This document shows positions 35,458 to 44,226 of a DNA stretch of 64,000 nt, one piece after another (positions within the stretch are counted from its first letter, which is position 1; every line of letters begins with the position of its first letter). The notes under the pieces were generated by a model. It saw only the letters and a list, made by a program, of their open reading frames with translations, was not told the origin of the DNA and did not search any database. Location of the stretch: positions 1 through 64,000 of the forward strand of contig JAFRYZ010000003.1 of the NCBI GenBank assembly GCA_017442825.1, given 5' to 3'. A program made the position numbers and the translations under genes. The DNA is from Prevotella sp. (GTDB lineage Bacteria > Bacteroidota > Bacteroidia > Bacteroidales > Bacteroidaceae).

Positions 35458-35875
35458 GAGATACGGAAAGAAGATTTGCAGAGAGCTGAAAACCATTCGA
35501 AAGGCAATAGCCGATGCCAATGGGATAGCTTATGACCCAAAACCTTGCAACCATCGAGGAGACTGTGCTGGCACATGTCCTGCCTGTGATGCAGAGGTTC
35601 GTTATATTGAGCGTGAACTAAACCTGCGTAAACTGGCAGGAAAGGCAGCTGTCGTGGCAGGACTCTCACTGGGTGTTGCTTCGATGACGAGCTGCCACAA
35701 AATTCTCCGTCCAGAAGTGAATGGCTTGATTGAGCGTCCACAACAACTTGCCGGTGACGTTGCTATCATCGATTCTGTGGAATGTTCCAAGACGGACACG
35801 GCAAAGATACCAACGCCGAAGAAGAAGAAGGAAGATAAAGCAACTCTGCGTGGCAAGTATCTCAACTACGATTAG
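35458..35875 (+). CDS. Small Cys/His-motif protein of unknown function
   Basis: The start at 35458 (MRYGKKICRELKTIRKAIAD) is set by the promoter; an in-frame Met 16 codons upstream lies before it. The protein has 138 residues. It has an N-terminal helix, then CNHRGDCAGTCPACDAEV, a set of four Cys and one His that could bind zinc or an Fe-S cluster. A helix (RYIERELNLRKLAGKAAVVA), a possible membrane or lipobox-like segment (AGLSLGVASMTSC) and a Lys-rich tail follow. Similar small proteins are recalled in Bacteroides and Prevotella, but no function is known to me. Confidence 0.75.
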
Positions 35876-35906
35876 TGGGCTGAAGCCTGTCTGCTCTTTT
35901 TTCCTA

Positions 35907-36353
35907 TTATTCCTCCTCCTGCCGGTCGTCAACGTTGTCGCCATCGGTAGGAGCAAGGTCTTTCTCAAACTCGGTGATGCCATTGTCGATGAGTATGTCG
36001 TACCACTGCAGCAGTTTTTTGATGTCGCTGTTGTGTACACGGTCGCGGTCATAGTCGGGCAACACGGTGGCAAAATATTCTGTAAGCTCTTTGGCGGATG
36101 CCTTGCGCCAATTGACGCTTGCCTTCTTGCTGCCTTCATGGTCACGAACCTTAGCCAAAACCTGTCCGAGCGGCATGTCTTCTGATTCAGTGAACATGGC
36201 AATGTCGGCGAGGGAGGTCACACGGTCGGTAGCAAATGCTGGCTGACGCTTATGAGTCTCGTCGAGGGCTTCTACGATTAAACTGTTTTTTGCGCGGCTC
36301 ACCAACTTGTAAAGTCCGGGTTTGCCTGCGATGGAAAGAATGGTTTGTAACAT
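35907..36353 (-). CDS. DUF5606 domain-containing protein
   Basis: The 148-residue protein begins MLQTILSIAGKPGLYKLVSRAKNSLIVE, the recognisable opening of DUF5606. TSLADIAMFTE and a helical segment (NWRKASAKELTEYFATVLPDYDRDRV) follow, ending in an acidic tail. The family is conserved in Bacteroidetes and has no assigned function. It is the last gene of the operon nusB-yajC-ybbR-coaE-DUF5606 (22 bp after coaE). Confidence 0.85.
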   Translation of the reverse strand: MLQTILSIAGKPGLYKLVSRAKNSLIVEALDETHKRQPAFATDRVTSLADIAMFTESEDMPLGQVLAKVRDHEGSKKASVNWRKASAKELTEYFATVLPDYDRDRVHNSDIKKLLQWYDILIDNGITEFEKDLAPTDGDNVDDRQEEE

Positions 36354-36375
36354 ATTGTTTTCTTTTTTTATGCCG

Positions 36376-36972
36376 TCAGCGCAAGGCTGACAACTGATGA
36401 ATAATGTTTTCTATTTGTGGCTCGATGGCTTGCTGACCGTCGTTGACGATTTCAAAGTCGGAACGGCTGACAACTTCTTCTTGTGGCAACTGCCGTTGAA
36501 TCCATGCCAAAGCTTCATGGCGACTGATGTCATCGCGTTGCATGATACGTTTTAGGCGTACTTCCAAGGGAGCGCTGACGCAGATGACATAGTCGGCATT
36601 CACACGCTTGTCGAAACCGCTGTCGAAATAGATGGCGCTCTCCAACCACTGACAGTCAGATGCCAGGAAGTCGGCAGCAACCGTGGGATGTATGGTGTTG
36701 TTGACGGCTTGCTTGTTGGCTTCGCTTGCCAGCAGGAATTTAGCCAGTATAGGCTTTTGCAGGATGCCGTCCCGATAGACCGTCGTACCCACCAACCTTT
36801 TCAAGTCTTCTTGCAGGGATAAGGAGGTACGCAGCAAACGTTTGGCTGCCGCATCGCAGTCATATACCTTGATGCCGCGTTGTTTCAGCAGAGTGCAGAC
36901 ATAGCTTTTTCCTGCTCCGATTCCGCCTGTAAGAGCGATGACTGGCGACTGATGAGTGTGCGAGTTAGTCAT
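36376..36972 (-). CDS. coaE: Dephospho-CoA kinase
   Basis: CoaE phosphorylates the 3'-hydroxyl of dephospho-CoA, the last step of coenzyme A synthesis. The P-loop GGIGAGKSYVC (residues 16-26), YDCDAAAKRLL, the substrate-domain segment HPTVAADFLAS and RLKRIMQRDDISRHEA are typical. The length, 198 residues, is normal. The start overlaps the end of the YbbR-like gene by 4 bp, so translation is probably coupled. Confidence 0.94.
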   Translation of the reverse strand: MTNSHTHQSPVIALTGGIGAGKSYVCTLLKQRGIKVYDCDAAAKRLLRTSLSLQEDLKRLVGTTVYRDGILQKPILAKFLLASEANKQAVNNTIHPTVAADFLASDCQWLESAIYFDSGFDKRVNADYVICVSAPLEVRLKRIMQRDDISRHEALAWIQRQLPQEEVVSRSDFEIVNDGQQAIEPQIENIIHQLSALR

Positions 36973-37976
36973 TGTTGCTCGATGAGGTAGTCAACTTCAG
37001 AAATGTCTGGCTTGGCATTGCGGATGCCTTTAGGAGTGGTAAACACACTGATGCGGCATTTCTCCGTCGGATTGGCAACGAGCTGGTTGTAGTCAACAAC
37101 AACGCGGAACCCCTGTGGTAGCAGTTGTTTCGTCTCTGCATTCTTGGGCATCTGGCTCAGTCGGGCAGCACCAACCACAAATTTAACTTTTACCTTCGAC
37201 GGGAAAGTACGTACCAACTTATCGGGTGGGGTGTTGATGGCCTCTATGGGCACTTCCACCGTTTCTTCAGTCAATATGTCGGGAATAAGTTTCATGCTGA
37301 CACTGGCAGGAACGAATTTGGCTCCCTTGACCTTGCGCAACTCAATAGTTTTTGTTAGTGTGTCGCCGAAATTGCTTACAAAGAAACGTGATGTATAGGC
37401 GTTGTGGATGCTGTCCAGCAATTCCTTGGCTGCATAGACAGTGACGCTATCGGGTGAAAACCGTGTTTCTGCCAAGTAGTAACCATTTTGCGGATAGATG
37501 GTTCCCGACAAACGTACTGGTACTTTCTTACTTTTGCCAAAGTTGTAGAAAAATTCCACCTTGTCGGGTTTCATGCTCGTTATCTTTGACGAGTTGTATA
37601 GCTGTTGGTAGATCATTTTCTGCAAGTCGGCGTAGCTGATGGTGCCGTGACCCTTTCCGTCGGCATAGTTGCGGAAGTCGATGTTAAGAGGTTTCAGAAC
37701 GTCACCATAGAGGTAGCCGCCAATCATATAACCTTTGTCCCTCACTGTTATGCGGATGGTGGCAGGGACGTCGTTAGTAATGATGAGGCTTTTAGGAACG
37801 TTAATGATATTGACACCGATGGTAATCTCTTTTTCGTAAGTCTCGTTCAGCGTCATCACCAACCAGAAACTACCGCTTAGAAAGAGGAAGAACATAAAAA
37901 TCAGAAATTCCTTTTTTACCAAGGATAAAAGGAATTTCTTGATTTTGCTATATTTTCGCAAAAAACCGATTTTCAT
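36969..37976 (-). CDS. YbbR/CdaR-like domain protein
   Basis: The 335-residue protein has an N-terminal cytoplasmic tail and one membrane anchor (FLIFMFFLFLSGSFWLVMTL), then an extracytoplasmic region with YbbR-type repeats. YbbR proteins (CdaR in Firmicutes) regulate diadenylate cyclase there; in Bacteroidetes a YbbR-like protein commonly sits next to coaE, as here. No diadenylate cyclase gene is seen in this window. It follows yajC by 34 bp. Confidence 0.82.
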   Translation of the reverse strand: MKIGFLRKYSKIKKFLLSLVKKEFLIFMFFLFLSGSFWLVMTLNETYEKEITIGVNIINVPKSLIITNDVPATIRITVRDKGYMIGGYLYGDVLKPLNIDFRNYADGKGHGTISYADLQKMIYQQLYNSSKITSMKPDKVEFFYNFGKSKKVPVRLSGTIYPQNGYYLAETRFSPDSVTVYAAKELLDSIHNAYTSRFFVSNFGDTLTKTIELRKVKGAKFVPASVSMKLIPDILTEETVEVPIEAINTPPDKLVRTFPSKVKVKFVVGAARLSQMPKNAETKQLLPQGFRVVVDYNQLVANPTEKCRISVFTTPKGIRNAKPDISEVDYLIEQQ

Positions 37977-38010
37977 GTTGGATTTCTCTTTTGCAGAGGG
38001 AAATCAAGGT

Positions 38011-38340
38011 TTACTTAGACTGCATTTGTGATGCCGCATCGGCAAAGACATAGTTCTTGTCAACGATGATGACAGTTCCTTTGGCTATCTCCACTTCAAT
38101 GGTGTTATTGGTCAGATTCACTTCCTTCACCGTGCCGTAGATACCACCTCCGGTAACAACTTTAGAACCAGCCTGCAACGAATTCTGAAAGGCGCGTATT
38201 TCCTTTTGCTTCTTCTGTTGTGGACGAATCATAAAAAACCACATGATAGCAAAGATGGCTACCATCATCAGCAACATAGGCATCATGCTGCCACCTTGTC
38301 CTTGTGCCGCCTGTGCGGCAAGAAATGTCATTGTGTTCAT
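38011..38340 (-). CDS. yajC: Preprotein translocase subunit YajC
   Basis: The 109-residue protein has one N-terminal membrane segment (MMPMLLMMVAIFAIMWFFMI) followed by the family signature RPQQKKQKE and a small soluble domain (VVTGGGIYGTVKEVNLTNNT). YajC joins SecDF at the Sec translocon. It is in the operon with nusB upstream (86-bp gap containing a T-run) and the YbbR-like gene downstream. Confidence 0.95.
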   Translation of the reverse strand: MNTMTFLAAQAAQGQGGSMMPMLLMMVAIFAIMWFFMIRPQQKKQKEIRAFQNSLQAGSKVVTGGGIYGTVKEVNLTNNTIEVEIAKGTVIIVDKNYVFADAASQMQSK

Positions 38341-38426
38341 TTTTTTTTTTTGTAGTTTTATTGTTGTTTTAATTCTTCACGCTAAACTCTTTTTCCCTTT
38401 AATTTTGGTTCTCAACTCTAGCCTCT

Positions 38427-39359
38427 TCATCCTTTTACTGCCTTCATCACTTTCCCCGTCTGCACCAGATAGTGGGCAATAGCATCGAGCATGCCGTTGA
38501 TATAGCCGCCACTCTTGGGCGTACTGTAGAGTTTGGCAAGATCGACAAATTCGTTGATGGTGACGCTGATGGGGATGTTCGGGAAGTTAACAATTTCGGC
38601 AATGGCAATCTGCATAATGACGATGTCCATGTAGGCAAGTCTGGAGAAATCCCAGTTTTTCGATGTCTCACTCATATACCGCTGATAAGTGTCGGCATTG
38701 AGAATGGTTGATCGGAACAACTTGATGGCAAATTCCTGGTCTTCCTGACTTTGGTATTCCGGCAACAATTCCTGGTTGCTCTTGTTCTTGGGGTCGAAGC
38801 GCTTGATGGTCTTCAGTACGAATGTGTCAACAATTTCCTTGTCGTCGTTCCAATAGAGGCTCTTCTCTTCCAACACGCTGTCTAGGTCGGCATTGTCTTG
38901 AATAAGAGTGCGGTAAATCTTGCGCCATAGTTCGCGGTCTATTTCGTAATCGGTCTCATCCAGCGACATATATTCTTGGTATATCTGCGATTCTTCTATT
39001 TGGTCGCACAGCTTTCTGACACTGTCGATATGGTCTTCCCACCTCAGTTTCTGCACCTCCATAAATTCCAGCAACTGCTTGTTCTCTTCCAGTTGCACGG
39101 CAAACTTATTATATGCAAAACGCGGTGAAGGTTCTTTTCCGCCTTCACGCTTAGTTCTAGAAGTCGCTACTTCTAAACGATGGCGTTCCTCTTTGGTGAT
39201 GGCAACTATCAGTTCTAGCAAAATGTTGTATAAATCATAAGCTTTTGAGAGAGAGAACAAGAGTTCTTTCTCTATTGTTTCCATGTTGCGGTTGCCGTTT
39301 TGATAGTATGCGTAGGTTAACTGAACTATCTTTGTTCTAATCAAATCCCTGTTTATCAT
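38427..39359 (-). CDS. nusB: Transcription antitermination factor NusB (long form)
   Basis: NusB works with S10/NusE in antitermination on rRNA operons. The C-terminal part (about residues 215-305) carries the NusB fold (DFSRLAYMDIVIMQIAIAEIV, PISVTINEFVDLAKLYSTPK, INGMLDAIAHYL). The N-terminal 200 residues are a helical, charged extension, a length (310) seen in Bacteroidetes NusB proteins and twice that of E. coli. On the minus strand a TATTTTTG box (39383-39390) is preceded by CTTG (39411-39414) across 20 bp. It is the first gene of a five-gene operon. Confidence 0.9.
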   Translation of the reverse strand: MINRDLIRTKIVQLTYAYYQNGNRNMETIEKELLFSLSKAYDLYNILLELIVAITKEERHRLEVATSRTKREGGKEPSPRFAYNKFAVQLEENKQLLEFMEVQKLRWEDHIDSVRKLCDQIEESQIYQEYMSLDETDYEIDRELWRKIYRTLIQDNADLDSVLEEKSLYWNDDKEIVDTFVLKTIKRFDPKNKSNQELLPEYQSQEDQEFAIKLFRSTILNADTYQRYMSETSKNWDFSRLAYMDIVIMQIAIAEIVNFPNIPISVTINEFVDLAKLYSTPKSGGYINGMLDAIAHYLVQTGKVMKAVKG

Positions 39360-39382
39360 CGTTTTCTCGTGTTTTACGATTG

Positions 39383-39414
39383 CAAAAATAGCTCTTTTTG
39401 GCTAAACCTGCAAG
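39383..39414 (-). promoter_or_regulatory. Promoter of the nusB operon
   Basis: Minus-strand TATTTTTG (CAAAAATA at 39383-39390) and CTTG (CAAG at 39411-39414) are separated by 20 bp. Confidence 0.65.
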
Positions 39415-39464
39415 AAAATATCGCTTTTTCATAGACTTTTCATCATTTTTTTTAGTATTATTCT

Positions 39465-39597
39465 TTTGTCTTTCATCTTTTCTGCTTACCTTTGCAGCCG
39501 CTTTTTAGCACCCTCAGGTGTCAAGGGGATAGTGCCCCGACTCGTGTGATGGTGAATTAAGGCAAGTATTAACAACTTAATTTAGAGTAACACAATT
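39465..39597 (+). promoter_or_regulatory. Promoter and structured leader of rplY
   Basis: TTTG (39465-39468) and TACCTTTG (39487-39494) are 18 bp apart. The leader of about 100 nt can form two small hairpins, CACC-CTCA-GGTG and GGGG-ATAGTG-CCCC, followed by an A/T-rich stretch before the ATG. Ribosomal-protein leaders often carry autoregulatory structures; that role is only a suggestion here. Confidence 0.6.
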
Positions 39598-40203
39598 ATG
39601 AAAGAAATTGTAATCAACGGCCAGAAGCGTGAGGCGCTTGGCAAGAAGGCCAGTAAGGCTCTTCGCAAAGAAGGACTCGTTCCATGTAACCTCTACGGTG
39701 AGAAGAAAGATGCTAACGGACTGCCTGAAGCATTTGCTTTCACTGTTCCTTTCACAGAACTGCGTAAGGCTGTTTACACGCCGCATGTCTATGTTATCAA
39801 CCTCAATATCGACGGTAAGAGTCATGTAGCAGTCATGAAGGAGTTGCAGTTCCATCCAGTAACTGACGCATTGCTCCACGTTGACTTCTTCGAAATTAAC
39901 GAAACGAAGCCTATCACAATTGGTATTCCCGTTAAGCTCAACGGTCTGGCTGAAGGTGTGAAGGCAGGTGGTAAGTTGAACCTCGCTGTTCGCAAACTGA
40001 ACGTTACCGCTCCTTACAAGAATATTCCTGAAGTGCTCAACGTTGACGTTACCGCTCTGGAGCTTGGCAAGAGCATCAAAGTTGGTGAACTGAGTTTCGA
40101 AGGACTCGAAATCGCTACACCTGCAGAAGTTGTCGTTTGCTCCGTTAGGGCTACACGTGCTTCTCGTTCTGCTGCCGCTGTAGAAGAGGCTGTTGCTGAA
40201 TAA
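39598..40203 (+). CDS. rplY: 50S ribosomal protein L25 (general stress protein Ctc type)
   Basis: The 201-residue long form has the N-terminal 5S-rRNA-binding L25 domain (REALGKKASKALRKEGLVPC, YTPHVYVINLNIDG) and the C-terminal TL5/CTC beta domain (about 95-185). It ends in an Ala/Glu-rich tail. It is the first gene of an operon with pth (9 bp) and an S4-domain protein (66 bp). Confidence 0.96.
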   Translation: MKEIVINGQKREALGKKASKALRKEGLVPCNLYGEKKDANGLPEAFAFTVPFTELRKAVYTPHVYVINLNIDGKSHVAVMKELQFHPVTDALLHVDFFEINETKPITIGIPVKLNGLAEGVKAGGKLNLAVRKLNVTAPYKNIPEVLNVDVTALELGKSIKVGELSFEGLEIATPAEVVVCSVRATRASRSAAAVEEAVAE

Positions 40204-40212
40204 TCAACAATA

Positions 40213-40791
40213 ATGGATAAGTATTTGATTTGTGGATTGGGAAATCCAGGTGCTGAATACGCCGAAACCCGCCACAACACAGGCTATATGGTATTGGACG
40301 CTTTCGCAAAGGCGTCCAATATCGTTTTTGAAGACAAGCGTTACGGCTTTGTGGCAGAGACGATGCTCAAAGGTCGTAAGATTTTCCTGTTGAAACCAAC
40401 TACGTTCATGAATCTTTCAGGCAACGCCGTGCGCTATTGGCTCAACAAGGAGAACATCGACCAGCACCGCCTGTTGGTCATCAGCGACGATGTGGCGTTG
40501 CCCTTGGGCAACTTCAGACTGAAAGCATCAGGTTCCAACGGTGGCCACAATGGACTGGGGCATATCCAGCAACTTATAGGGCAAGATTACCCTCGTCTGC
40601 GTATGGGTATTGGCAACGATTATCCACAAGGTCAGCAAATCAACTGGGTGCTCGGAAAGTATTCAGAAGATGAGATGAAGGTGCTTCAGCCCGCGTTGGA
40701 ACATGGTATTGACATCATCAAGAGCTTCGTCCTTGCTGGCATCGACATTACCATGAATCAATATAATAAGTTGGGAAAGGCGAAAGTCTAA
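40213..40791 (+). CDS. pth: Peptidyl-tRNA hydrolase
   Basis: Pth frees tRNA from peptidyl-tRNA dropped by ribosomes. LICGLGNPGAEYAETRHNTG holds Asn11 and the catalytic His21; KPTTFMNLSGNAV and ISDDVALPLGNFRLKASGSN add the catalytic Asp and substrate contacts. The 192-residue length is standard. It is tightly spaced behind rplY, a common bacterial pair. Confidence 0.96.
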   Translation: MDKYLICGLGNPGAEYAETRHNTGYMVLDAFAKASNIVFEDKRYGFVAETMLKGRKIFLLKPTTFMNLSGNAVRYWLNKENIDQHRLLVISDDVALPLGNFRLKASGSNGGHNGLGHIQQLIGQDYPRLRMGIGNDYPQGQQINWVLGKYSEDEMKVLQPALEHGIDIIKSFVLAGIDITMNQYNKLGKAKV

Positions 40792-40857
40792 TATGATTTG
40801 TGTAACCGCGAAGCGCTTTCACCAAGCGAAGCGACTGAAAGAATAGTAAATTGAATC

Positions 40858-41271
40858 ATGAATAGTGAAGCACGTATTGACAAGTGGCTGTGGGCAGCCC
40901 GCATCTTCAAGACGCGCAGCATTGCTGCTGATGCCTGCAAGAACGGGCGTGTGATGGTCAACGGTGTCAGCGTGAAGCCGTCACGACCGCTGAAGGTGGG
41001 CGAGACGGTACACGTCAGGAAGCCGCCTGTGACCTACTCCTTCAAGGTGCTCAAAGCCATCGAACAGCGGGTGGGGGCGAAGCTGCTGCCGGAAATCTAC
41101 GAGAACGTTACCGACCCCAAGCAGTACGAAATCCTGGAGATGAGCCGCATCAGTGGCTTTGTCGATCGTGCAAGAGGCACCGGAAGACCTACCAAAAAAG
41201 ACCGGCGCGCTATGGAAGCCTTCACCGAACCAGTCTTCTTCGACGACGAGTTTGACGACGAAGAGACATAG
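40858..41271 (+). CDS. RNA-binding S4 domain protein (Hsp15/HslR-like)
   Basis: The 137-residue protein opens with an S4 RNA-binding domain (RIDKWLWAARIFKTRSIAAD, then KNGRVMVNG) and ends with a basic region plus an acidic tail. Hsp15 binds 50S subunits carrying stalled nascent chains; the resemblance is clear, but the exact target is not proven for this branch. It is the last gene of the rplY-pth operon. Confidence 0.88.
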   Translation: MNSEARIDKWLWAARIFKTRSIAADACKNGRVMVNGVSVKPSRPLKVGETVHVRKPPVTYSFKVLKAIEQRVGAKLLPEIYENVTDPKQYEILEMSRISGFVDRARGTGRPTKKDRRAMEAFTEPVFFDDEFDDEET

Positions 41272-41374
41272 GGGCATTTTTTTGACATAGAGACAAAGAG
41301 ACTATATTCTTTTGACGGAGAGGCATAGAGACCACAAATTTCTCTATCAAGCGACAACGGAATGCAGAATCGAG

Positions 41375-41640
41375 CGCAGGCAATGCCGTTGTTTTCCCCT
41401 ACAGGCGATGAAAAAAGTTCAAATTGAACGTGCGACGCTACTTCTGTAAATAGCTCTAATAGAGCAGTTTACGGGGTTGAGATTGCATAAAGAACTACGC
41501 TTTCGGGCGAAAGTCGAGCACTCGACCCTCCAACTACATAGGTTTTGCAAGCCAAACTCTATGTAGTTGCGTTCCAAACTCATAACAGTTGGAAGGCAAA
41601 CACATAACAGTTGCAAGCCAAGGACTATTTGTTCGGTTTT
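41375..41640 (+). repeat. Palindrome-headed element with a 22-bp array tail (copy C)
   Basis: The head carries TTTTCCCCTACAGG, ATTGAACGTGCGACGC, a GCTCTAATAGAGC hairpin and the hairpin GCTTTCGGGCGAAAGTCGAG. The tail has four 22-bp units starting at 41532, 41554, 41576 and 41598, with linkers of the form GCAAGCC, GCGTTCC, GGAAGGC and GCAAGCC. Its order and linkers match copy A read on the opposite strand. Downstream (41670-41710) the motif GAGCGCTCGAT is duplicated. The remaining gap to 41919 has a CCCCTCCCC-type palindrome near 41890 and no gene. Confidence 0.85.
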
Positions 41641-41919
41641 TGCATCCCATGTACTTAATGAATGTTAACGGAAAAGAGCGCTCGATGAGCGCTCGATGAG
41701 CGCACGACTTTCATGCAACCCTCTCTCCGTATATTCCTGTCCTACAGTCACTTCCCCCTGCTTGCGTCGCACGTTCAATCTGTTTTCAAAAAAGAACAGG
41801 GGATGGGGTTTCCCATATCCCTGTTCCTATACAACCACTGACGGCTCTCTTTTACTTCGCCGCCTTCCATTTCAGCAAGAATGGAAGCCCCTCCCCAGGG
41901 AGGGGATGGGGGTGGGCTT

Positions 41920-43875
41920 TTACTTCACTGCCACCTTCTTACCATTTGCGATATACACGCCCTTTTGTGCTGGCTTACCGCTCAGCTTTCGTCCGTCAAG
42001 CGTGTACCAATCGCCAGTCTTCTTGTCAGTTGTCCGCTCGGCTTTGCCGCTTGACCCGTCCAAGAATAGTGAATTGTCAATTGCGTTGATACCGGTTGCC
42101 GTCTTCAGAAGTTGAACAGCAAAGAGAGTCATATCCTTCTCTGACGTATAGAACTCGATGGTATAGGTTTTTGAAGCATCAAGTCCGTCAATCAGTTTCA
42201 TGGCACCAGAGCCTCCGCTCGGCAAGTTCACTGTGACAGCCTCACCCTCATCGGGTGTAGCTGTGACGATAGCTGTACGTTCATCACTTCCGTTGCTGGT
42301 AACATAGAACTTCAAACCGTCTATTCCTTTCACGCGCATGTAGATGTTCTTCATTCCATTGCCATCATTCTTGATGTTCAATCCTGTAAAGGTGGTTTTG
42401 CTGATGGTGTTGTCGGTGAATGGCTCAATGGTGCTCGTCTTGTTTGTAATAACTCCCACCTGTTGGTCATCCAGTTCGTTGCCCGACCACATCCATCCTG
42501 CTTGGTAGGCATTGTCGAAATTGTCCTTGGTCATCAGCAAGTTCTCCTCGGTTGTCACTTCGTGGGTTGCATGAGGGAATTGGAAACGCATGTCCGGATT
42601 GGTCAGCGTAATGGTCATATTGCTGTAAACATTCGAACCGTAAATGTAGATTTTGCGGTCGTCCTCAGCAACTTTCCCATTCTCTCTGTTATCTAACAGA
42701 TAGCCGACATAGCCATTCAGCTTGATGGACTTGTCTGAAACTTCACCCGATAGTGCCCATGACGGAGCTCCGGCAAACTGCTGTGCATATTCATACCACT
42801 CAAATGTAGCTGGATAATAGTAATTCTGGTGCGACGAATTCCAGATGGCAGGGTAGTCGCCAAACGGAGTCGAGCAACTTGACGTTTCGCGATCCGTATA
42901 TACATAGAGGCGTGCACGCTGGTCAAAGTTGCGTATCAGGTATTTACCTTCTTCGACACGCTCTACATAGACCGGGTATTCCTCCGTCCTAACCACCTGT
43001 TCTTTGTTGTTATAACTCAACACATCGCATGTCATGACCGCATTCTGATAGTTACGGAATCCAATGTTTGTATAGTTGCCATATATAGCATCGTCTTCAT
43101 ACAGGACTATAAAGTCCTGGTCAGACTTGAACGTGTTGTAAGTCTTTCCTTCTGAAATGCTGAAGACAATGGGACTTTTCTTGTCTATCACTCGCTGATT
43201 GCTCTCATCAACGGTATAGGTGTAGAGGAATGCCTTCCTTGTCGAACTGCTATATACTTGCTGACCGGCAGGAATGGTGATGGTCTTAGCTGCCTCATTG
43301 TACACTCCCGTTACGGTGGTGCCGAGATGTAGCAGGTTGGTAATCGAAACATCGTTCCCATTCGTCTTTACGGTGACTGTGGCATAACGATAGAAACGAT
43401 TATGGTAGGAATGGATATAGGTCTCGGTGACACCAGTGTCACTCGCGCCATCTTCTACTATGTTTTGGAAGTTCTTCCATTCATCAGCAGTCTGGTATGC
43501 GGACTTACTGCCACTTGGTACAGTCAGGGTGCATGCAGTATAGTCAATTCCACTCAGTGCGTAAGATTCACAAACAGGAGGAGTTGTCGCTTTACTTTCT
43601 ATTTGTGTCAGGCCGTTACAGTCAGAGAAAGCTTCTGTTCCGATGCTTGTCACGCTATAGGTCTTCCCATTATAATTAACACTTTCAGGAATGGAGACAG
43701 CATCTGTATATTCGTCAACATATTCTTTAGCTCCTGTTCCTTTGCAAGTAACTTCTACTGTCAGAGGTGCTGAATACGAGGTGATGTTGTAATAGATGCC
43801 GTCCACCTCAAAGTCATGTGCCAGCGACAGCATGGCTATCATCAGACACACGGATAGTGAAAATAATCTTTTCAT
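41920..43875 (-). CDS. BspA-like surface protein with type IX-like tail
   Basis: The start at 43875 (MKRLFSLSVCLMIAMLSLAHD) gives a proper signal peptide and about 651 residues. A short LRR_5/BspA segment (YSVTSIGTEAFSDCNGLTQI, then CTLTVPSGSKSAYQTADEWK) lies near the N-terminus. The rest is beta-rich and ends WYTLDGRKLSGKPAQKGVYI-type, a sorting-tail motif shared with the surface operon at 7.3-13.4 kb. It is probably surface-exposed; binding partner unknown. It has its own long, structured leader and is a single-gene unit. Confidence 0.8.
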   Translation of the reverse strand: MKRLFSLSVCLMIAMLSLAHDFEVDGIYYNITSYSAPLTVEVTCKGTGAKEYVDEYTDAVSIPESVNYNGKTYSVTSIGTEAFSDCNGLTQIESKATTPPVCESYALSGIDYTACTLTVPSGSKSAYQTADEWKNFQNIVEDGASDTGVTETYIHSYHNRFYRYATVTVKTNGNDVSITNLLHLGTTVTGVYNEAAKTITIPAGQQVYSSSTRKAFLYTYTVDESNQRVIDKKSPIVFSISEGKTYNTFKSDQDFIVLYEDDAIYGNYTNIGFRNYQNAVMTCDVLSYNNKEQVVRTEEYPVYVERVEEGKYLIRNFDQRARLYVYTDRETSSCSTPFGDYPAIWNSSHQNYYYPATFEWYEYAQQFAGAPSWALSGEVSDKSIKLNGYVGYLLDNRENGKVAEDDRKIYIYGSNVYSNMTITLTNPDMRFQFPHATHEVTTEENLLMTKDNFDNAYQAGWMWSGNELDDQQVGVITNKTSTIEPFTDNTISKTTFTGLNIKNDGNGMKNIYMRVKGIDGLKFYVTSNGSDERTAIVTATPDEGEAVTVNLPSGGSGAMKLIDGLDASKTYTIEFYTSEKDMTLFAVQLLKTATGINAIDNSLFLDGSSGKAERTTDKKTGDWYTLDGRKLSGKPAQKGVYIANGKKVAVK

Positions 43876-43950
43876 GATGTTGTTTTGTTTTTTATATCCT
43901 TGCCCCAAAGGATGAGTTTTGTGTTAGATTTCGGTTAGTGACAGGGAAAT

Positions 43951-44096
43951 AAAAAAGGCGTGGGGCTGACTTTATGGGATTCCTTTTGGAGGCTCTGGAC
44001 TGCCTGTGTACGAAATCTGTCATACCCACGCTGCATAGCGTGGGCGTTATTACTGATGCTGTTCGTACACAGTGGAAATTGTCCAGATTTCCAAAA
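43951..44096 (-). promoter_or_regulatory. Nested-hairpin leader upstream of the BspA-like gene
   Basis: Four pairs of arms nest around one centre: TTTTGGA (43984-43990) with TCCAAAA (44090-44096); TCTGGAC (43994-44000) with GTCCAGA (44081-44087); GTGTACGAA (44006-44014) with TTCGTACAC (44062-44070); and the apical hairpin CCCACGCT-GCAT-AGCGTGGG (44025-44044). On the minus strand this is followed by CCCCACGCC and a T-run (43951-43969). That segment could pair with AGCGTGGG instead, giving an alternative terminator fold. No promoter box was found upstream with confidence. Confidence 0.65.
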
Positions 44097-44226
44097 GAAG
44101 AAGCAAAAGCTAACGCTCTTTATTTATATATGTCTTGGTTATTGTTGCTTGTTCCTATCTCATAGGCATTACGTTATTATTAGGTTTGACATAAGGTTGT
44201 TACTATTTGTTTTCTGATAAATATCC

